Positions 1 through 6,618 of a DNA stretch of 10,654 nt are shown here, piece after piece; the first letter of the stretch is position 1; every line of letters begins with the position of its first letter. The notes beneath the pieces are model-generated. The model was not told the origin of the DNA. It worked only from the letters and a program-made list of their open reading frames with translations, and did no database searches. Position numbers and translations under genes: made by a program. The stretch spans positions 1 through 10,654 of the forward strand of contig JADZDV010000060.1 of the NCBI GenBank assembly GCA_020850915.1, read 5' to 3'. This DNA comes from Chloroflexota bacterium (GTDB lineage: Bacteria; Chloroflexota; UBA6077; JADZDV01).

Positions 1-1
1 A

Positions 2-34
2 TTGATGCCCCTGGCTGCGCCCTCTGCCTACAAT
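2..34 (+). promoter_or_regulatory. Weak candidate promoter upstream of the sigma-like gene
   Basis: A TACAAT hexamer at 29-34 matches the sigma-70 -10 box at five of six positions. The only -35-like hexamer in reach, TTGATG at 2-7, sits 21 bases upstream, longer than the usual 16-18. If used, transcription would start near base 41 and give a leader of about 130 bases before the GTG at 171. The window edge hides anything further upstream. This is a suggestion from sequence only. Confidence 0.22.
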
Positions 35-56
35 ACCTCTATCCCGCCGGCACAAC

Positions 57-111
57 GGTTGCCTTCCCGGCAACGGGAGCCAGCGGGAGCCGTCAGCAAG
101 GCGGTGGCTCC
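57..111 (+). other. Structured leader: hairpin plus tandem repeat with alternative pairing
   Basis: GTTGCC (58-63) and GGCAAC (69-74) form a perfect 6-bp hairpin with a 5-base loop. A 10-base near-tandem repeat follows, CGGGAGCC at 74-81 and again at 84-91. TGGCTCC at 105-111 is complementary to GGAGCCA at 76-82 and, over six bases, to the second copy. The strand could therefore pair with either repeat, giving mutually exclusive stems. It matches no riboswitch family that I can recognise. It lies between the candidate promoter and the ribosome binding site at 160-165, where an RNA switch or a protein site could act. It could equally be chance structure in GC-rich DNA. Confidence 0.25.
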
Positions 112-159
112 GCGGCCGGCCCGGGCGCTGGGTGGAGGAAGTGGCACAGCGTCGTGCCA

Positions 160-165
160 GGGAGG
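160..165 (+). promoter_or_regulatory. Ribosome binding site that decides the sigma-like start
   Basis: GGGAGG lies five bases before the GTG at 171. The longer reading frame could start at GTG 132, but no comparable Shine-Dalgarno sequence precedes that codon, so 171 is preferred. Confidence 0.5.
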
Positions 166-170
166 TCAGT

Positions 171-512
171 GTGGATCGGTATGCCGTGCCCGTGCGCCGT
201 GGGCGCTCGGTAGCGCTTTCAGACTTGCAGCTTCGTCGGATCGCGAAGGGCCTCGGCCTGAGCGGCGACGGCGTTGCCAGCGGCGAGCAGCCGCTCATCA
301 TTCAGGCGCTCTGCGCTCTGCCCCTCGCGCAGCGCGCCGACGCCATCCAGGTCGTCCAGCTCCGCTTTGCCGCCAAGCTCGACGTCGAGAGCATCGCCCG
401 GGAGTGCGGTCTCGACGCCTGGGAGGTCTGGCAGCTCGAAGCCAGCTTCCTCAGGGAGATCGAAGCCCTCTCCAGCTCCGTCCGTCAGACGGCGGCGCAG
501 GCTTCCGTTTAG
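171..512 (+). CDS. Small sigma-70 region 4-like helix-turn-helix protein
   Basis: A 113-residue protein from GTG 171. The central part resembles region 4 of sigma-70 factors: a Leu-Pro-x-x-Gln-Arg segment at residues 50-55, a hydrophobic helix ending in LRF (64-66), then a helix-turn-helix-like stretch at about 71-95 (DVESIARECGL, then a tryptophan-bearing recognition helix and FLREIEAL). In sigma factors this domain binds the -35 element. No region 2 (core polymerase and -10 binding) is present, so it cannot be a complete sigma factor. It may be a DNA-binding regulator, a sigma-like partner, or a remnant. The first 45 residues are basic and unassigned. An alternative GTG start at 132 would add 13 residues. 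It is separated from the downstream operon by about 500 non-coding bases and is probably transcribed on its own. The domain call rests on pattern recognition and is moderate. Confidence 0.55.
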   Translation: MDRYAVPVRRGRSVALSDLQLRRIAKGLGLSGDGVASGEQPLIIQALCALPLAQRADAIQVVQLRFAAKLDVESIARECGLDAWEVWQLEASFLREIEALSSSVRQTAAQASV

Positions 513-535
513 ACCCTGGCGCAGCGGCGGCACGA

Positions 536-866
536 GAAGCCGCGAAGGGAGTTGGCGGGAAGGCGGCGGCTCACTGCGTGCGTGGTACCCGTGGCCAGGC
601 CACAATACCCCCTGTCATCCTGAGCGCCTCCTCCTGTCATCCTGAGCGCCAGCGAAGGATCACGCCGTAGGAGACCGGCAGACGGAGTCGGACCAGCCTC
701 GTGAGCGTGGGAACGGGCGCGGGGGCTGGCTGACTTCGGGCGGGCCGTCTGCAACTGCGTGATCCTTCACTTTGTTCAGGATGACACTTTGTTTCCTGAC
801 CTGTCTGCCGGTACCGAGCAGGTTAACGGACGCTCCTTCGTTCAGGGCTGACTTCTTCGCGGCTTC
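536..866. repeat. Possible larger degraded inverted-repeat element enclosing the core repeat
   Basis: GAAGCCGCGAAG (536-547) and CTTCGCGGCTTC (855-866) are a perfect 12-bp inverted pair, 331 bases end to end, bracketing the core repeat almost centrally. Between the outer ends and the core, GGTACC occurs at similar distances on both sides (584-589 and 810-815) with partly matching flanks. This suggests one decayed palindromic unit rather than an isolated short repeat. Because GGTACC is itself a palindrome and the region is GC-rich, the outer boundary is tentative. Confidence 0.35.
611..786. repeat. Nested inverted-repeat element (MITE/REP-like)
   Basis: CCTGTCATCCTGAGCGCC occurs twice in direct order (611-628 and 633-650). 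The second copy continues into GAAGGATCACGC (654-665). The right arm at 757-786 is the inverse: read on the other strand it gives TGTCATCCTGA, seven variable bases, then GAAGGATCACGC. The arms thus share perfect 11- and 12-base ends around a variable middle. Inside lie further inverted pairs, GCAGACGG (678-685) with CCGTCTGC (745-752) and CCAGCC (693-698) with GGCTGG (724-729). The whole could fold into a long branched hairpin. Repeats of this TGTCATCCTGAGCG...AAGGATC type are, to my knowledge, common in intergenic DNA of several bacterial phyla. I see no transposase and no clear target-site duplication. Confidence 0.75.
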
Positions 867-891
867 GCGTGAGACTCGTCCATCCGGGCGC

Positions 892-920
892 TTGACGGCC
901 TCCGGGGCAGGCACTACCAT
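892..920 (+). promoter_or_regulatory. Sigma-70-type promoter for the OsmC / molybdenum hydroxylase operon
   Basis: TTGACG (892-897) matches five of six bases of the -35 consensus. TACCAT (915-920) matches four of six of the -10 consensus, including the key first T, second A and final T. The spacer is exactly 17 bases. Transcription would start near 927, leaving a leader of about 88 bases before the ATG at 1015. The site lies just beyond the inverted-repeat element. No clear operator palindrome was seen around it. Confidence 0.45.
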
Positions 921-1014
921 CTGTGCGCCTGGCTCAGATATGACAACGGCGCCCGCCTGTTCTCCGCCCTTTCGCTCGACGGGTTGCGCGGCGACGTTCC
1001 AGGGTGGAGCAGCA

Positions 1015-1572
1015 ATGCTTGAGATCAGTCCAAGAGTGAGGGAGGTTGCCGAGCGCCAGCTCGCGGGCCTCGCCTCCGCGAAACCGGCCGGCGAGGAGCG
1101 GCCCATCACCACCGTCCGCTCGAAGGCGCTGCACGACCTTCAATTCCGCGCGGCCGTCGAGGGGCACGTCTTCGTTTCTGATGAAAAGGAGCACGTGGGC
1201 GGCCACGACGCCGGCCCGGCGCCCATGCGCTACTTCCTGGCCGGCATCATGATGTGCCACCAGGTCTGGTGCGTGAAGAACGCCGCCGTCAGCGGGGTCC
1301 AGATCGACCGTCTCGAGTGCGAGATCTCCGGCTACGCCGAGCATCCCGGTAGCGGCGACGCCCTGGAGGCCGGCCGCGGCTTTGCCAGGATCGCCTACGC
1401 CGTCGAGCTGGACTGCCAGACGAGCCCGGAGGTGGCCTGGCAACTCGTCGATCTGGCCACCCGCCGCTGTCCGGCCTTCGTGACCGTGCAGCGCGGAACG
1501 CGCATCGACCTGACGCTGGTCCACAACGGCGCCCGACTGGGCGAGCGGAGCTACGGCGAGGCGCGGGCATGA
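1015..1572 (+). CDS. OsmC family thiol redox protein
   Basis: A 185-residue protein of the OsmC/Ohr fold, whose known members reduce organic hydroperoxides in the cytoplasm through a pair of cysteines; other members have unknown roles. The family's two signature regions are visible: GPAPMRYFLAGIMMC with Cys81 on the long helix, and RRCPAF with Cys152 (compare the CP motif of OsmC and Ohr). Cys86, Cys102 and Cys134 are additional. The start is ATG 1015, preceded by GGTGGAG at 1003-1009. The frame is open back to 772, but that part overlaps the repeat and the promoter and translates to non-family sequence. The gene ends in an ATGA overlap (1569-1572) with the molybdenum subunit, so the two are probably translationally coupled. 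Whether it protects the enzyme, handles a thiol or sulfur species, or acts on the substrate cannot be told from sequence. Confidence 0.85.
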   Translation: MLEISPRVREVAERQLAGLASAKPAGEERPITTVRSKALHDLQFRAAVEGHVFVSDEKEHVGGHDAGPAPMRYFLAGIMMCHQVWCVKNAAVSGVQIDRLECEISGYAEHPGSGDALEAGRGFARIAYAVELDCQTSPEVAWQLVDLATRRCPAFVTVQRGTRIDLTLVHNGARLGERSYGEARA

Positions 1573-4034
1573 GCAAGAGCGAGACAGCGACGAACGGCCA
1601 CGCTCCGCGCGACGAGCGCTTCCGCATCGGCGCTGGCCCGCGCAGGCGCGAGACGGAGCGCTTCGTCCAGGGCGCCGGCACCTACGTGGACGACATGCAG
1701 CTTCCGGGCATGCTCCACGCGGCGTTCGTGCGGAGCTACCAGGCGCACGCGCGCATCCGCGGCGTGGACGTCGAGGCGGCGAAGGCCGTCCCGGGTGTGG
1801 TGGGCGTCTTCACCGCCCAGGACGTCAACCCGCGAGTCAACCCGGCGAAGGGCAGCGGCAGCAAGCTGGTCCGCGACCTCACGATCTATCCGCTCGCCGA
1901 GGGAAAGGTCCGCCACGTCGGCGAGGCGATCGCCGTGGTCGTGGCGGAGAACCGCTACGCCGCCCAGGATGGCGCGGCCGCGGTGGTGGTGGACTACGAC
2001 CCGCTCCCGCCGGTCGTCGATCCCGAGGCGGCCATGGAGCCGGGCGCGCCGCTGGTCTACGAGGAGCTGCCGAGCGGCAATGTGCTGGAGGAGATCCACT
2101 TCAGCACGGACAACGTGGACGAAGTCTTCGCGCAGGCTGATCGCGTCGTCAGCGCCCGCCTCCGATCGCACCGCATCACCGCCTGCCCGATGGAGGCGCG
2201 CGCCATCGCCGCCTCGTTCGACCGGGCGACGGGCGAGCTGACCGTCTGGTCCTCCACCTCCGGTGTGCACGCCATGCGCGGCATCATCTCGCGCTGGCTC
2301 GGGATCGGCGAGAGCAAGGTGCGGGTCATCGCGCCGGATATTGGCGGCTCGTTCGGGGGGAAGAACAGCTACTACCCCGAGGACATCGTCGTCACCCACC
2401 TGGCCCACCGTCTCGGCCGCCCGGTCAAGTGGGCGGAGCTGCGCACGGAGCACCTCGCGACCTCCCACCCGGGGCGAGACCAGGCCCACTACGTGGAGGC
2501 CGCCGTGCGCTCGGACGGCCGCATTCTCGGCCTGCGCGATCGGATCGTCGCGGACCTCGGCGCGGCCCCGGCCGTGGACATCGCCCTCACCGCTACCACC
2601 CTGTACATGACCGGCGGCTACGACATCCAGGAGTACCGGGTAGACGCCTACGGCGTCGCGACGAACAAGACCCAGCATGGCGCGCTGCGGGGCATCGGCA
2701 AGGCGGACGCCTCCCTGGCGATGGAGCGGCTGGTGGACATCATCGCCCGCGAGCTCGACCTCGACCCGGCCGATGTGCGCTTGAACAACTTCGTGCCGGA
2801 GGACCGCTTCCCGTACCAGACCGCCACCGGCGCCATGCTCGACAGCGGCCGCTACGCGACGGCGCTGCGGCAGGCGCTGGAGCTGGCGGACTACGAGGGG
2901 ATGCGGGGCGAGCAAGCCGCGGACAACCGACCGGGTGTTCGACGCGGGATCGGCATGTCGTTCGTCATCGAGCCAACCGGCGCGGCGCGCCGCGGCCAGG
3001 GCGGCGGCTACGGCGCCTGCCGCATCCGGATGGAGCCGTCGGGCCGGATCGCGGTCTTCCCGAGCATCAGCCAGCAGGGCCAGGGCCACATCACCTCGAT
3101 CACCCAGATCGTGGCCGACCGGATGAGCGCCTCGCCGGAGTCGATCGACGTCTTTGAGGCGGACACCGCGACGATCCCGTTCGGCTTCACGACCGGCAGC
3201 AGCCGCACCTCGATCGTCCTGATGCCGGCCGTCTACGTGGCCGCGAACCTCTTGCGCGAGAAGGTGCTCAAGATCGCCGCCCATCGCCTGGAGGTCGCGC
3301 CCGAGGACCTGGAGATCGACGGCAACACGATCCGCGCCCGCGGCACGTCCACCCGCTCGACCACGGTCCGCGACGTCACCCGGATCGCCTACGGCGACAT
3401 CGACTTGCTGCCGTCGGACCTCGAGCCGGGCCTCGAGGTGACGGGCTACTTCGCCAACCCCAACATCAAGTACGAAAACGACGAGAAGGGGCGGCGCAAT
3501 GAGTTTGCCGCCTACCCGTACGACGCGGCGGTCGCGGCGGTGGACGTGGACCTGGAGACGGGCGAGATCCAGATCGTCAAGTACGTCAGCGTCCACGACT
3601 GCGGCGCGGTACTCAACCCGCGGATCGTCGAGACGCAGCACCGCGGCTGCATTGCCCACGGCATCGGGGCGGCGATGTACGAGGAGCTGCGCTACGACGA
3701 GGACGGCCAGCTCGTCAACTCCACCTTCATGGACTACCTGCTGCCGACGGTCAACGAGATCCCGGAGGTCATCCTCGGCCACCTCGAGACGCCCACGCCC
3801 TTCACTCCGCTGGGCCTCAAGGGCGCCGGCGAGACGGGAATGCTCAGCCCGCCCGCGGCGCTCGGCAACGCCATCCAGGACGCCCTCGCACCGCTGGGGA
3901 TCGAGCTGCGGGAGACGCCCTACACGGCGGCCCGCCTTCGGAAGCTGATCAAGGCCGCCGGCGTGGAGGTCTCCGACGCCGACGCCTGGGCCCGGGCAGG
4001 GGGCTCGTCCCGGGGAGAGAACGCCCGTGGTTAG
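1569..4034 (+). CDS. Molybdopterin-binding large subunit, xanthine dehydrogenase / aerobic CO dehydrogenase superfamily
   Basis: An 821-residue catalytic subunit, normal in length for CoxL/XdhA-type proteins, which hydroxylate small molecules using the Mo-molybdopterin cytosine dinucleotide cofactor. In order: the a/b hammerhead domain (about 37-145), then the two cofactor-binding domains. Visible motifs are GGSFGGK (259-265), GQGH (504-507), and GAGETG with the likely catalytic Glu755. The active-site loop reads GALRGIGK (371-378). CoxL of true CO dehydrogenase has VAYRCSFR here and the common form-II enzymes AYRGAGR; this protein has Gly375 in place of the Cys, Leu373 in place of the Tyr and Lys378 in place of the last Arg. 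It is therefore not a form-I CO dehydrogenase and the substrate is unknown. The start ATG overlaps the OsmC stop; the 3' end overlaps the iron-sulfur gene by 8 bases. No XDH-type N-terminal fusion is present, since the other subunits are separate genes. Confidence 0.92.
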   Translation: MSKSETATNGHAPRDERFRIGAGPRRRETERFVQGAGTYVDDMQLPGMLHAAFVRSYQAHARIRGVDVEAAKAVPGVVGVFTAQDVNPRVNPAKGSGSKLVRDLTIYPLAEGKVRHVGEAIAVVVAENRYAAQDGAAAVVVDYDPLPPVVDPEAAMEPGAPLVYEELPSGNVLEEIHFSTDNVDEVFAQADRVVSARLRSHRITACPMEARAIAASFDRATGELTVWSSTSGVHAMRGIISRWLGIGESKVRVIAPDIGGSFGGKNSYYPEDIVVTHLAHRLGRPVKWAELRTEHLATSHPGRDQAHYVEAAVRSDGRILGLRDRIVADLGAAPAVDIALTATTLYMTGGYDIQEYRVDAYGVATNKTQHGALRGIGKADASLAMERLVDIIARELDLDPADVRLNNFVPEDRFPYQTATGAMLDSGRYATALRQALELADYEGMRGEQAADNRPGVRRGIGMSFVIEPTGAARRGQGGGYGACRIRMEPSGRIAVFPSISQQGQGHITSITQIVADRMSASPESIDVFEADTATIPFGFTTGSSRTSIVLMPAVYVAANLLREKVLKIAAHRLEVAPEDLEIDGNTIRARGTSTRSTTVRDVTRIAYGDIDLLPSDLEPGLEVTGYFANPNIKYENDEKGRRNEFAAYPYDAAVAAVDVDLETGEIQIVKYVSVHDCGAVLNPRIVETQHRGCIAHGIGAAMYEELRYDEDGQLVNSTFMDYLLPTVNEIPEVILGHLETPTPFTPLGLKGAGETGMLSPPAALGNAIQDALAPLGIELRETPYTAARLRKLIKAAGVEVSDADAWARAGGSSRGENARG

Positions 4035-4530
4035 TATCGAGGTCACCGTCAACGGCAGGGCGCGCCGGGCGGACGTCGAGCCGCGCCTGCTGTTGATCCA
4101 TCTCCTGCGCGACGTCCTCGGCGTCACCGGACCCCACGTCGGCTGCGTCGTGGGTCGTTGCGGCGCCTGCACGGTCGTCTGGAACGGCAAGCCGGTCAAG
4201 AGCTGCATGGTCTTTGCCGTCCAGACGGACGGCGGCGAGGTCCTCACGGTCGAAGGGCTGGCCGGCGAGCGCGGCCTCCACCCGATCCAGGAGGCGTTCT
4301 GGAGCGCCGACGCGGCCGAGTGCGGCTACTGCACGCCGGGCATGGTGATGTCCGCCTACGGCCTGCTGAGCCACAACCCCGCGCCCTCGACCGAAGAGAT
4401 CAAGGCTGCTATTTCTGGCAACATCTGCCGCTGCACCGGCTACACGAACATCGTCAGGGCAATCCACGACGCGGCGGAGCGGATGCAGCCGGCCTTCCTG
4501 GCGTCCACGGAGCGGGCCGATGTACCCTAA
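4027..4530 (+). CDS. [2Fe-2S] small subunit of the molybdenum hydroxylase
   Basis: A 167-residue protein, the usual length for CoxS-type electron-transfer subunits. It relays electrons from the molybdenum centre to the FAD subunit through two [2Fe-2S] clusters. The plant-ferredoxin-like N-terminal domain carries Cys40, Cys45, Cys48 and Cys60 (GCVVGRCGACTV then KSC). The helical C-terminal domain carries Cys99, Cys102, Cys134 and Cys136 (ECGYCTPGMVM and GNICRCTGYTNIV). All eight ligands are present, so the subunit looks functional. The start is GTG 4027, eight bases after GGGGAGA (4012-4018), and overlaps the end of the large subunit. Its 3' end overlaps the FAD subunit by 11 bases, implying coupled translation and matched stoichiometry. 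Confidence 0.95.
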   Translation: MVSIEVTVNGRARRADVEPRLLLIHLLRDVLGVTGPHVGCVVGRCGACTVVWNGKPVKSCMVFAVQTDGGEVLTVEGLAGERGLHPIQEAFWSADAAECGYCTPGMVMSAYGLLSHNPAPSTEEIKAAISGNICRCTGYTNIVRAIHDAAERMQPAFLASTERADVP

Positions 4531-5407
4531 CGCCTTCGACTACGTCCGACCCGAGTCGTTCGCGCATGCGCTGGAACTGATGGCGCGTCATGGCGAGGAG
4601 GCGCGACCGCTCGCCGGCGGCCAGAGCCTGATCCCGCTGATGAAGCTCCGCCTCGCCAGCCCGGCCGTCCTGGTGGACCTGAACGCCCTGCCCGATCTCT
4701 CCTACTTCCGCCGGCAGAACGGCCACCTCGCGTTCGGCCCGCTGACCCGTCACGTGGAAGTGGAAGGATCGGAGACCGTCGGGTCCGCGACGCCGCTCAT
4801 CGCCGACGCCATCGGCAAGGTGGGAGACGTGCAGGTCCGCAATCTCGGCACGATCGCCGGCGCGCTGGCCGAGGCCGATCCCGCTGGCGACTGGGGCCCG
4901 GTGGTCCTGGCGCTCGGCGGCGAGATCCAGTGCGAGAGCGTGGAGGGCACGCGCGTGCTAGACGCCGACGCCTTCTTCCTGGACTTCTACACGACGTCGC
5001 TGCGCCCGGACGAGCTGATCTCCGAGGTGCGGCTGCGCACGCCTCCGCCGGGCAGCGGCGCCTGCTACCTGAAGATGGAGCGGCGGGCGGGAGACTTCGC
5101 GGTCGTCAGCGCGGCGGTCCAGGTCTCGCTGGACGAGGACGGCGTCTGCCGTGAGATCGGGATCGGCCTGAGCGGCATTGCGCCGACGCCGGTCAAGGCG
5201 ACCGCGGCCGAGGCCTGCCTGCGCGGCCAGCGCCTCAACGGGGAGCTGGTGGCCGAAGCGGTGCGCCTGATCGACGGGGCGATCGATCCGTGGTCGGACG
5301 CCCGGGCGCCGGAGGAGTACAAGCGCGAGATGGCCGGCGTGTACTTCCGCCGCGCCCTCAAGCGAGCCTGCGAGCGAGCCGGGCTCGCGGCTAGCCAGCC
5401 AGTCTGA
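4520..5407 (+). CDS. FAD-binding medium subunit of the molybdenum hydroxylase
   Basis: A 295-residue CoxM-type flavoprotein that takes electrons from the iron-sulfur subunit and passes them to the final acceptor (quinone, NAD or oxygen, not decidable here). The FAD domain shows AGGQSL (32-37) and NLGTIAGALAEADPAGDWG (108-126), the latter matching the family's TIGGNIAxADPxxD region with Ala in place of the second Gly. The C-terminal CO dehydrogenase flavoprotein domain begins near residue 170 (LKMERRAGDFAVVSAAV). The ATG at 4520 lies inside the 3' end of the iron-sulfur gene. The gene order large-small-medium differs from the coxM-coxS-coxL order of classical CO dehydrogenase operons, again pointing to a different enzyme. 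Confidence 0.93.
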   Translation: MYPNAFDYVRPESFAHALELMARHGEEARPLAGGQSLIPLMKLRLASPAVLVDLNALPDLSYFRRQNGHLAFGPLTRHVEVEGSETVGSATPLIADAIGKVGDVQVRNLGTIAGALAEADPAGDWGPVVLALGGEIQCESVEGTRVLDADAFFLDFYTTSLRPDELISEVRLRTPPPGSGACYLKMERRAGDFAVVSAAVQVSLDEDGVCREIGIGLSGIAPTPVKATAAEACLRGQRLNGELVAEAVRLIDGAIDPWSDARAPEEYKREMAGVYFRRALKRACERAGLAASQPV

Positions 5408-5438
5408 CAACCGAGTCGCCAGGCGAGCCGGGGGGAAG

Positions 5439-6584
5439 ATGATCGAGGTCCGGAGCCTCTCCAAAGCGTTCCAGGTCGATCGCGGCGAGGTGCGTGCGCT
5501 GCGCGACGTCAGCTTCGAGGTGGAGGACGGCGAGTTCTTCACCCTGGTCGGTCCGAGCGGCTCCGGTAAGAGCACGGCCATTCGCTGCGTCGCCGGCCTC
5601 GAAGTACCGGACAGCGGCGAGATCAGCATCGCCAGTCAGGTCGTCTACTCCAGCGAGCGCGGCGTGGACGTTCCGACCGAGCGCCGCTCGATCGGCATGG
5701 TGTTCCAGTCGTACGCCATCTGGCCGCATCTGAACGTCTTCGACAACGTCGCGTTCCCGCTCCGCCAGACGCGGCCTCGACCGGATCGCGCGGAGATCGA
5801 GCGCCGGGTGAAGCAGGCGCTCGGCGTCGTGCGGCTCGGCGGCTTCGAGCAGCGCCCGGCTCCCCAGCTCAGCGGCGGACAGCAGCAGCGCGTCGCGCTG
5901 GCGCGCGCCCTCGTCCGAGAGCCGCGTGTGCTCCTGCTCGACGAGCCGCTCTCGAATCTGGACGCCAAGCTGCGTGAGCAGATGCGCTGGGAGGTCCGGG
6001 AGCTGACCCGCCATTTCGGCATCACAACCCTCTACGTCACGCACGACCAGGTGGAGGCGCTGTCTATGTCGGACCGCCTGGGTGTCATTGTGGACGGCGC
6101 GCTGGTCGAAGTTGGGTCGCCACTCCAGTTGTACACGCGGCCACAATCGCTGATCGTGGCTCAGTTCCTCGGCGGCGCGAATCTTCTGGCGGGCACGGTC
6201 GTTGAAAGCGGCCTCACGCCGCTGGTCAGGACGGAGCTGGGGCTCGTGCGTGCCACGGCTGATGGCTCGTTCGCGTCGGGCGCCGCGGTCCACCTGTTGA
6301 TCCGACCCGAGAACGTCATTCCGCTCAAGGAAACGGAGGTTCAAACGTCCGGTGAGAACGTCTTCCCGGCTGCGCTGAAGCGTAGCCTGTTCGTCGGCAG
6401 CTTCCTGGACGGCGAGGTGGCGGTCGGGCCATGCGAGCTGCGCATGTGGACGCCCCTGCGCAACGGCATCGGACCGGGGGAGCGTGTGAGCGTCGAACTG
6501 CCGGTAGACCAATGCTGGCTCCTGAGCGCGGAGGAGCGGCCGGCAGCGGTCGAGTCGTCACCCGTCAGCGCGGTTGGCGCATGA
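5439..6584 (+). CDS. ABC importer ATP-binding protein, PotA/FbpC type with TOBE domain
   Basis: A 381-residue ATPase that powers the importer encoded by the next two genes, acting at the inner face of the membrane. Motifs are complete: Walker A GPSGSGKST (38-46), Q-loop Gln90, signature LSGGQQQR (144-151), Walker B VLLLDEP (164-170), D-loop SNLD (172-175) and switch His202. A C-terminal TOBE-type regulatory domain spans about 245-363, as in the polyamine, iron, thiamine, sulfate and molybdate importers. ATG 5439 follows a G-rich GGGGGAAG stretch closely, and the MIEVRSLSKAF start is natural for the family. It lies 31 bases after the FAD subunit with no terminator between, so it is probably in the same transcript. 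The substrate class cannot be fixed from the ATPase alone. Confidence 0.93.
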   Translation: MIEVRSLSKAFQVDRGEVRALRDVSFEVEDGEFFTLVGPSGSGKSTAIRCVAGLEVPDSGEISIASQVVYSSERGVDVPTERRSIGMVFQSYAIWPHLNVFDNVAFPLRQTRPRPDRAEIERRVKQALGVVRLGGFEQRPAPQLSGGQQQRVALARALVREPRVLLLDEPLSNLDAKLREQMRWEVRELTRHFGITTLYVTHDQVEALSMSDRLGVIVDGALVEVGSPLQLYTRPQSLIVAQFLGGANLLAGTVVESGLTPLVRTELGLVRATADGSFASGAAVHLLIRPENVIPLKETEVQTSGENVFPAALKRSLFVGSFLDGEVAVGPCELRMWTPLRNGIGPGERVSVELPVDQCWLLSAEERPAAVESSPVSAVGA

Positions 6585-6603
6585 TGACCATCCCACTTTC
6601 TTC

Positions 6604-6612
6604 GAGGAGGAG
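6604..6612 (+). promoter_or_regulatory. Strong ribosome binding site of the lipoprotein gene
   Basis: GAGGAGGAG ends six bases before GTG 6619. It places the start directly before a lipoprotein signal peptide and rules against the earlier in-frame TTG at 6574, which would add 15 charged residues in front of the signal sequence. Confidence 0.7.
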
Positions 6613-6618
6613 TCTTCC

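Larger units (their letters stand above)
513..1014. other. Non-coding intergenic region carrying nested inverted repeats and a promoter
   Basis: No convincing gene is present. The open frames here translate to low-quality sequence, including the PERQRR / DPSLALRMTG peptides that are typical artefacts of the TCATCCTGAGC...GAAGGATC repeat. The region contains an outer 12-bp inverted repeat (536-547 with 855-866), the repeat element at 611-786, and the promoter at 892-920. A hairpin of AGCCGC (538-543) with GCGGCT (566-571) follows the sigma-like gene but has no T-run, so I do not call it a terminator. Confidence 0.7.

Noticed and set aside
57..111. Known riboswitch (c-di-GMP, molybdenum cofactor, cobalamin, ZTP)
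   Set aside because: None of the conserved core sequences of these classes could be found, so only generic structure is reported.
538..571. Hairpin after the sigma-like gene as a Rho-independent terminator
   Set aside because: The stem is 6 bp with a 22-base loop and is not followed by a run of T.
611..650. Two 18-bp direct repeats as a possible CRISPR remnant
   Set aside because: Only two copies with a 22-base period, so there is no spacer of useful length. They are better explained as a duplicated arm of the inverted-repeat element.
2..670. Long + frame covering the sigma-like gene and part of the repeat
   Set aside because: Arg/Ala/Pro-rich translation with no motif. Its end is the repeat-derived peptide CHPERQRR, a common false-gene signature.
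772..1014. N-terminal extension of the OsmC frame
   Set aside because: It runs through the right arm of the repeat and over the promoter, and is not OsmC-like. ATG 1015 has a good ribosome binding site and begins the family-like sequence.
2679..2702. Form-I carbon monoxide dehydrogenase
   Set aside because: The loop lacks the diagnostic Cys of VAYRCSFR, and the gene order differs from coxM-coxS-coxL.
1551..4247. Open frame of 898 codons on the - strand opposite the molybdenum subunit
   Set aside because: It is the antisense shadow of a clear gene in GC-rich DNA. Its translation is rich in Arg, Val, Asp and His with no domain motif, and the + strand holds all the family motifs.
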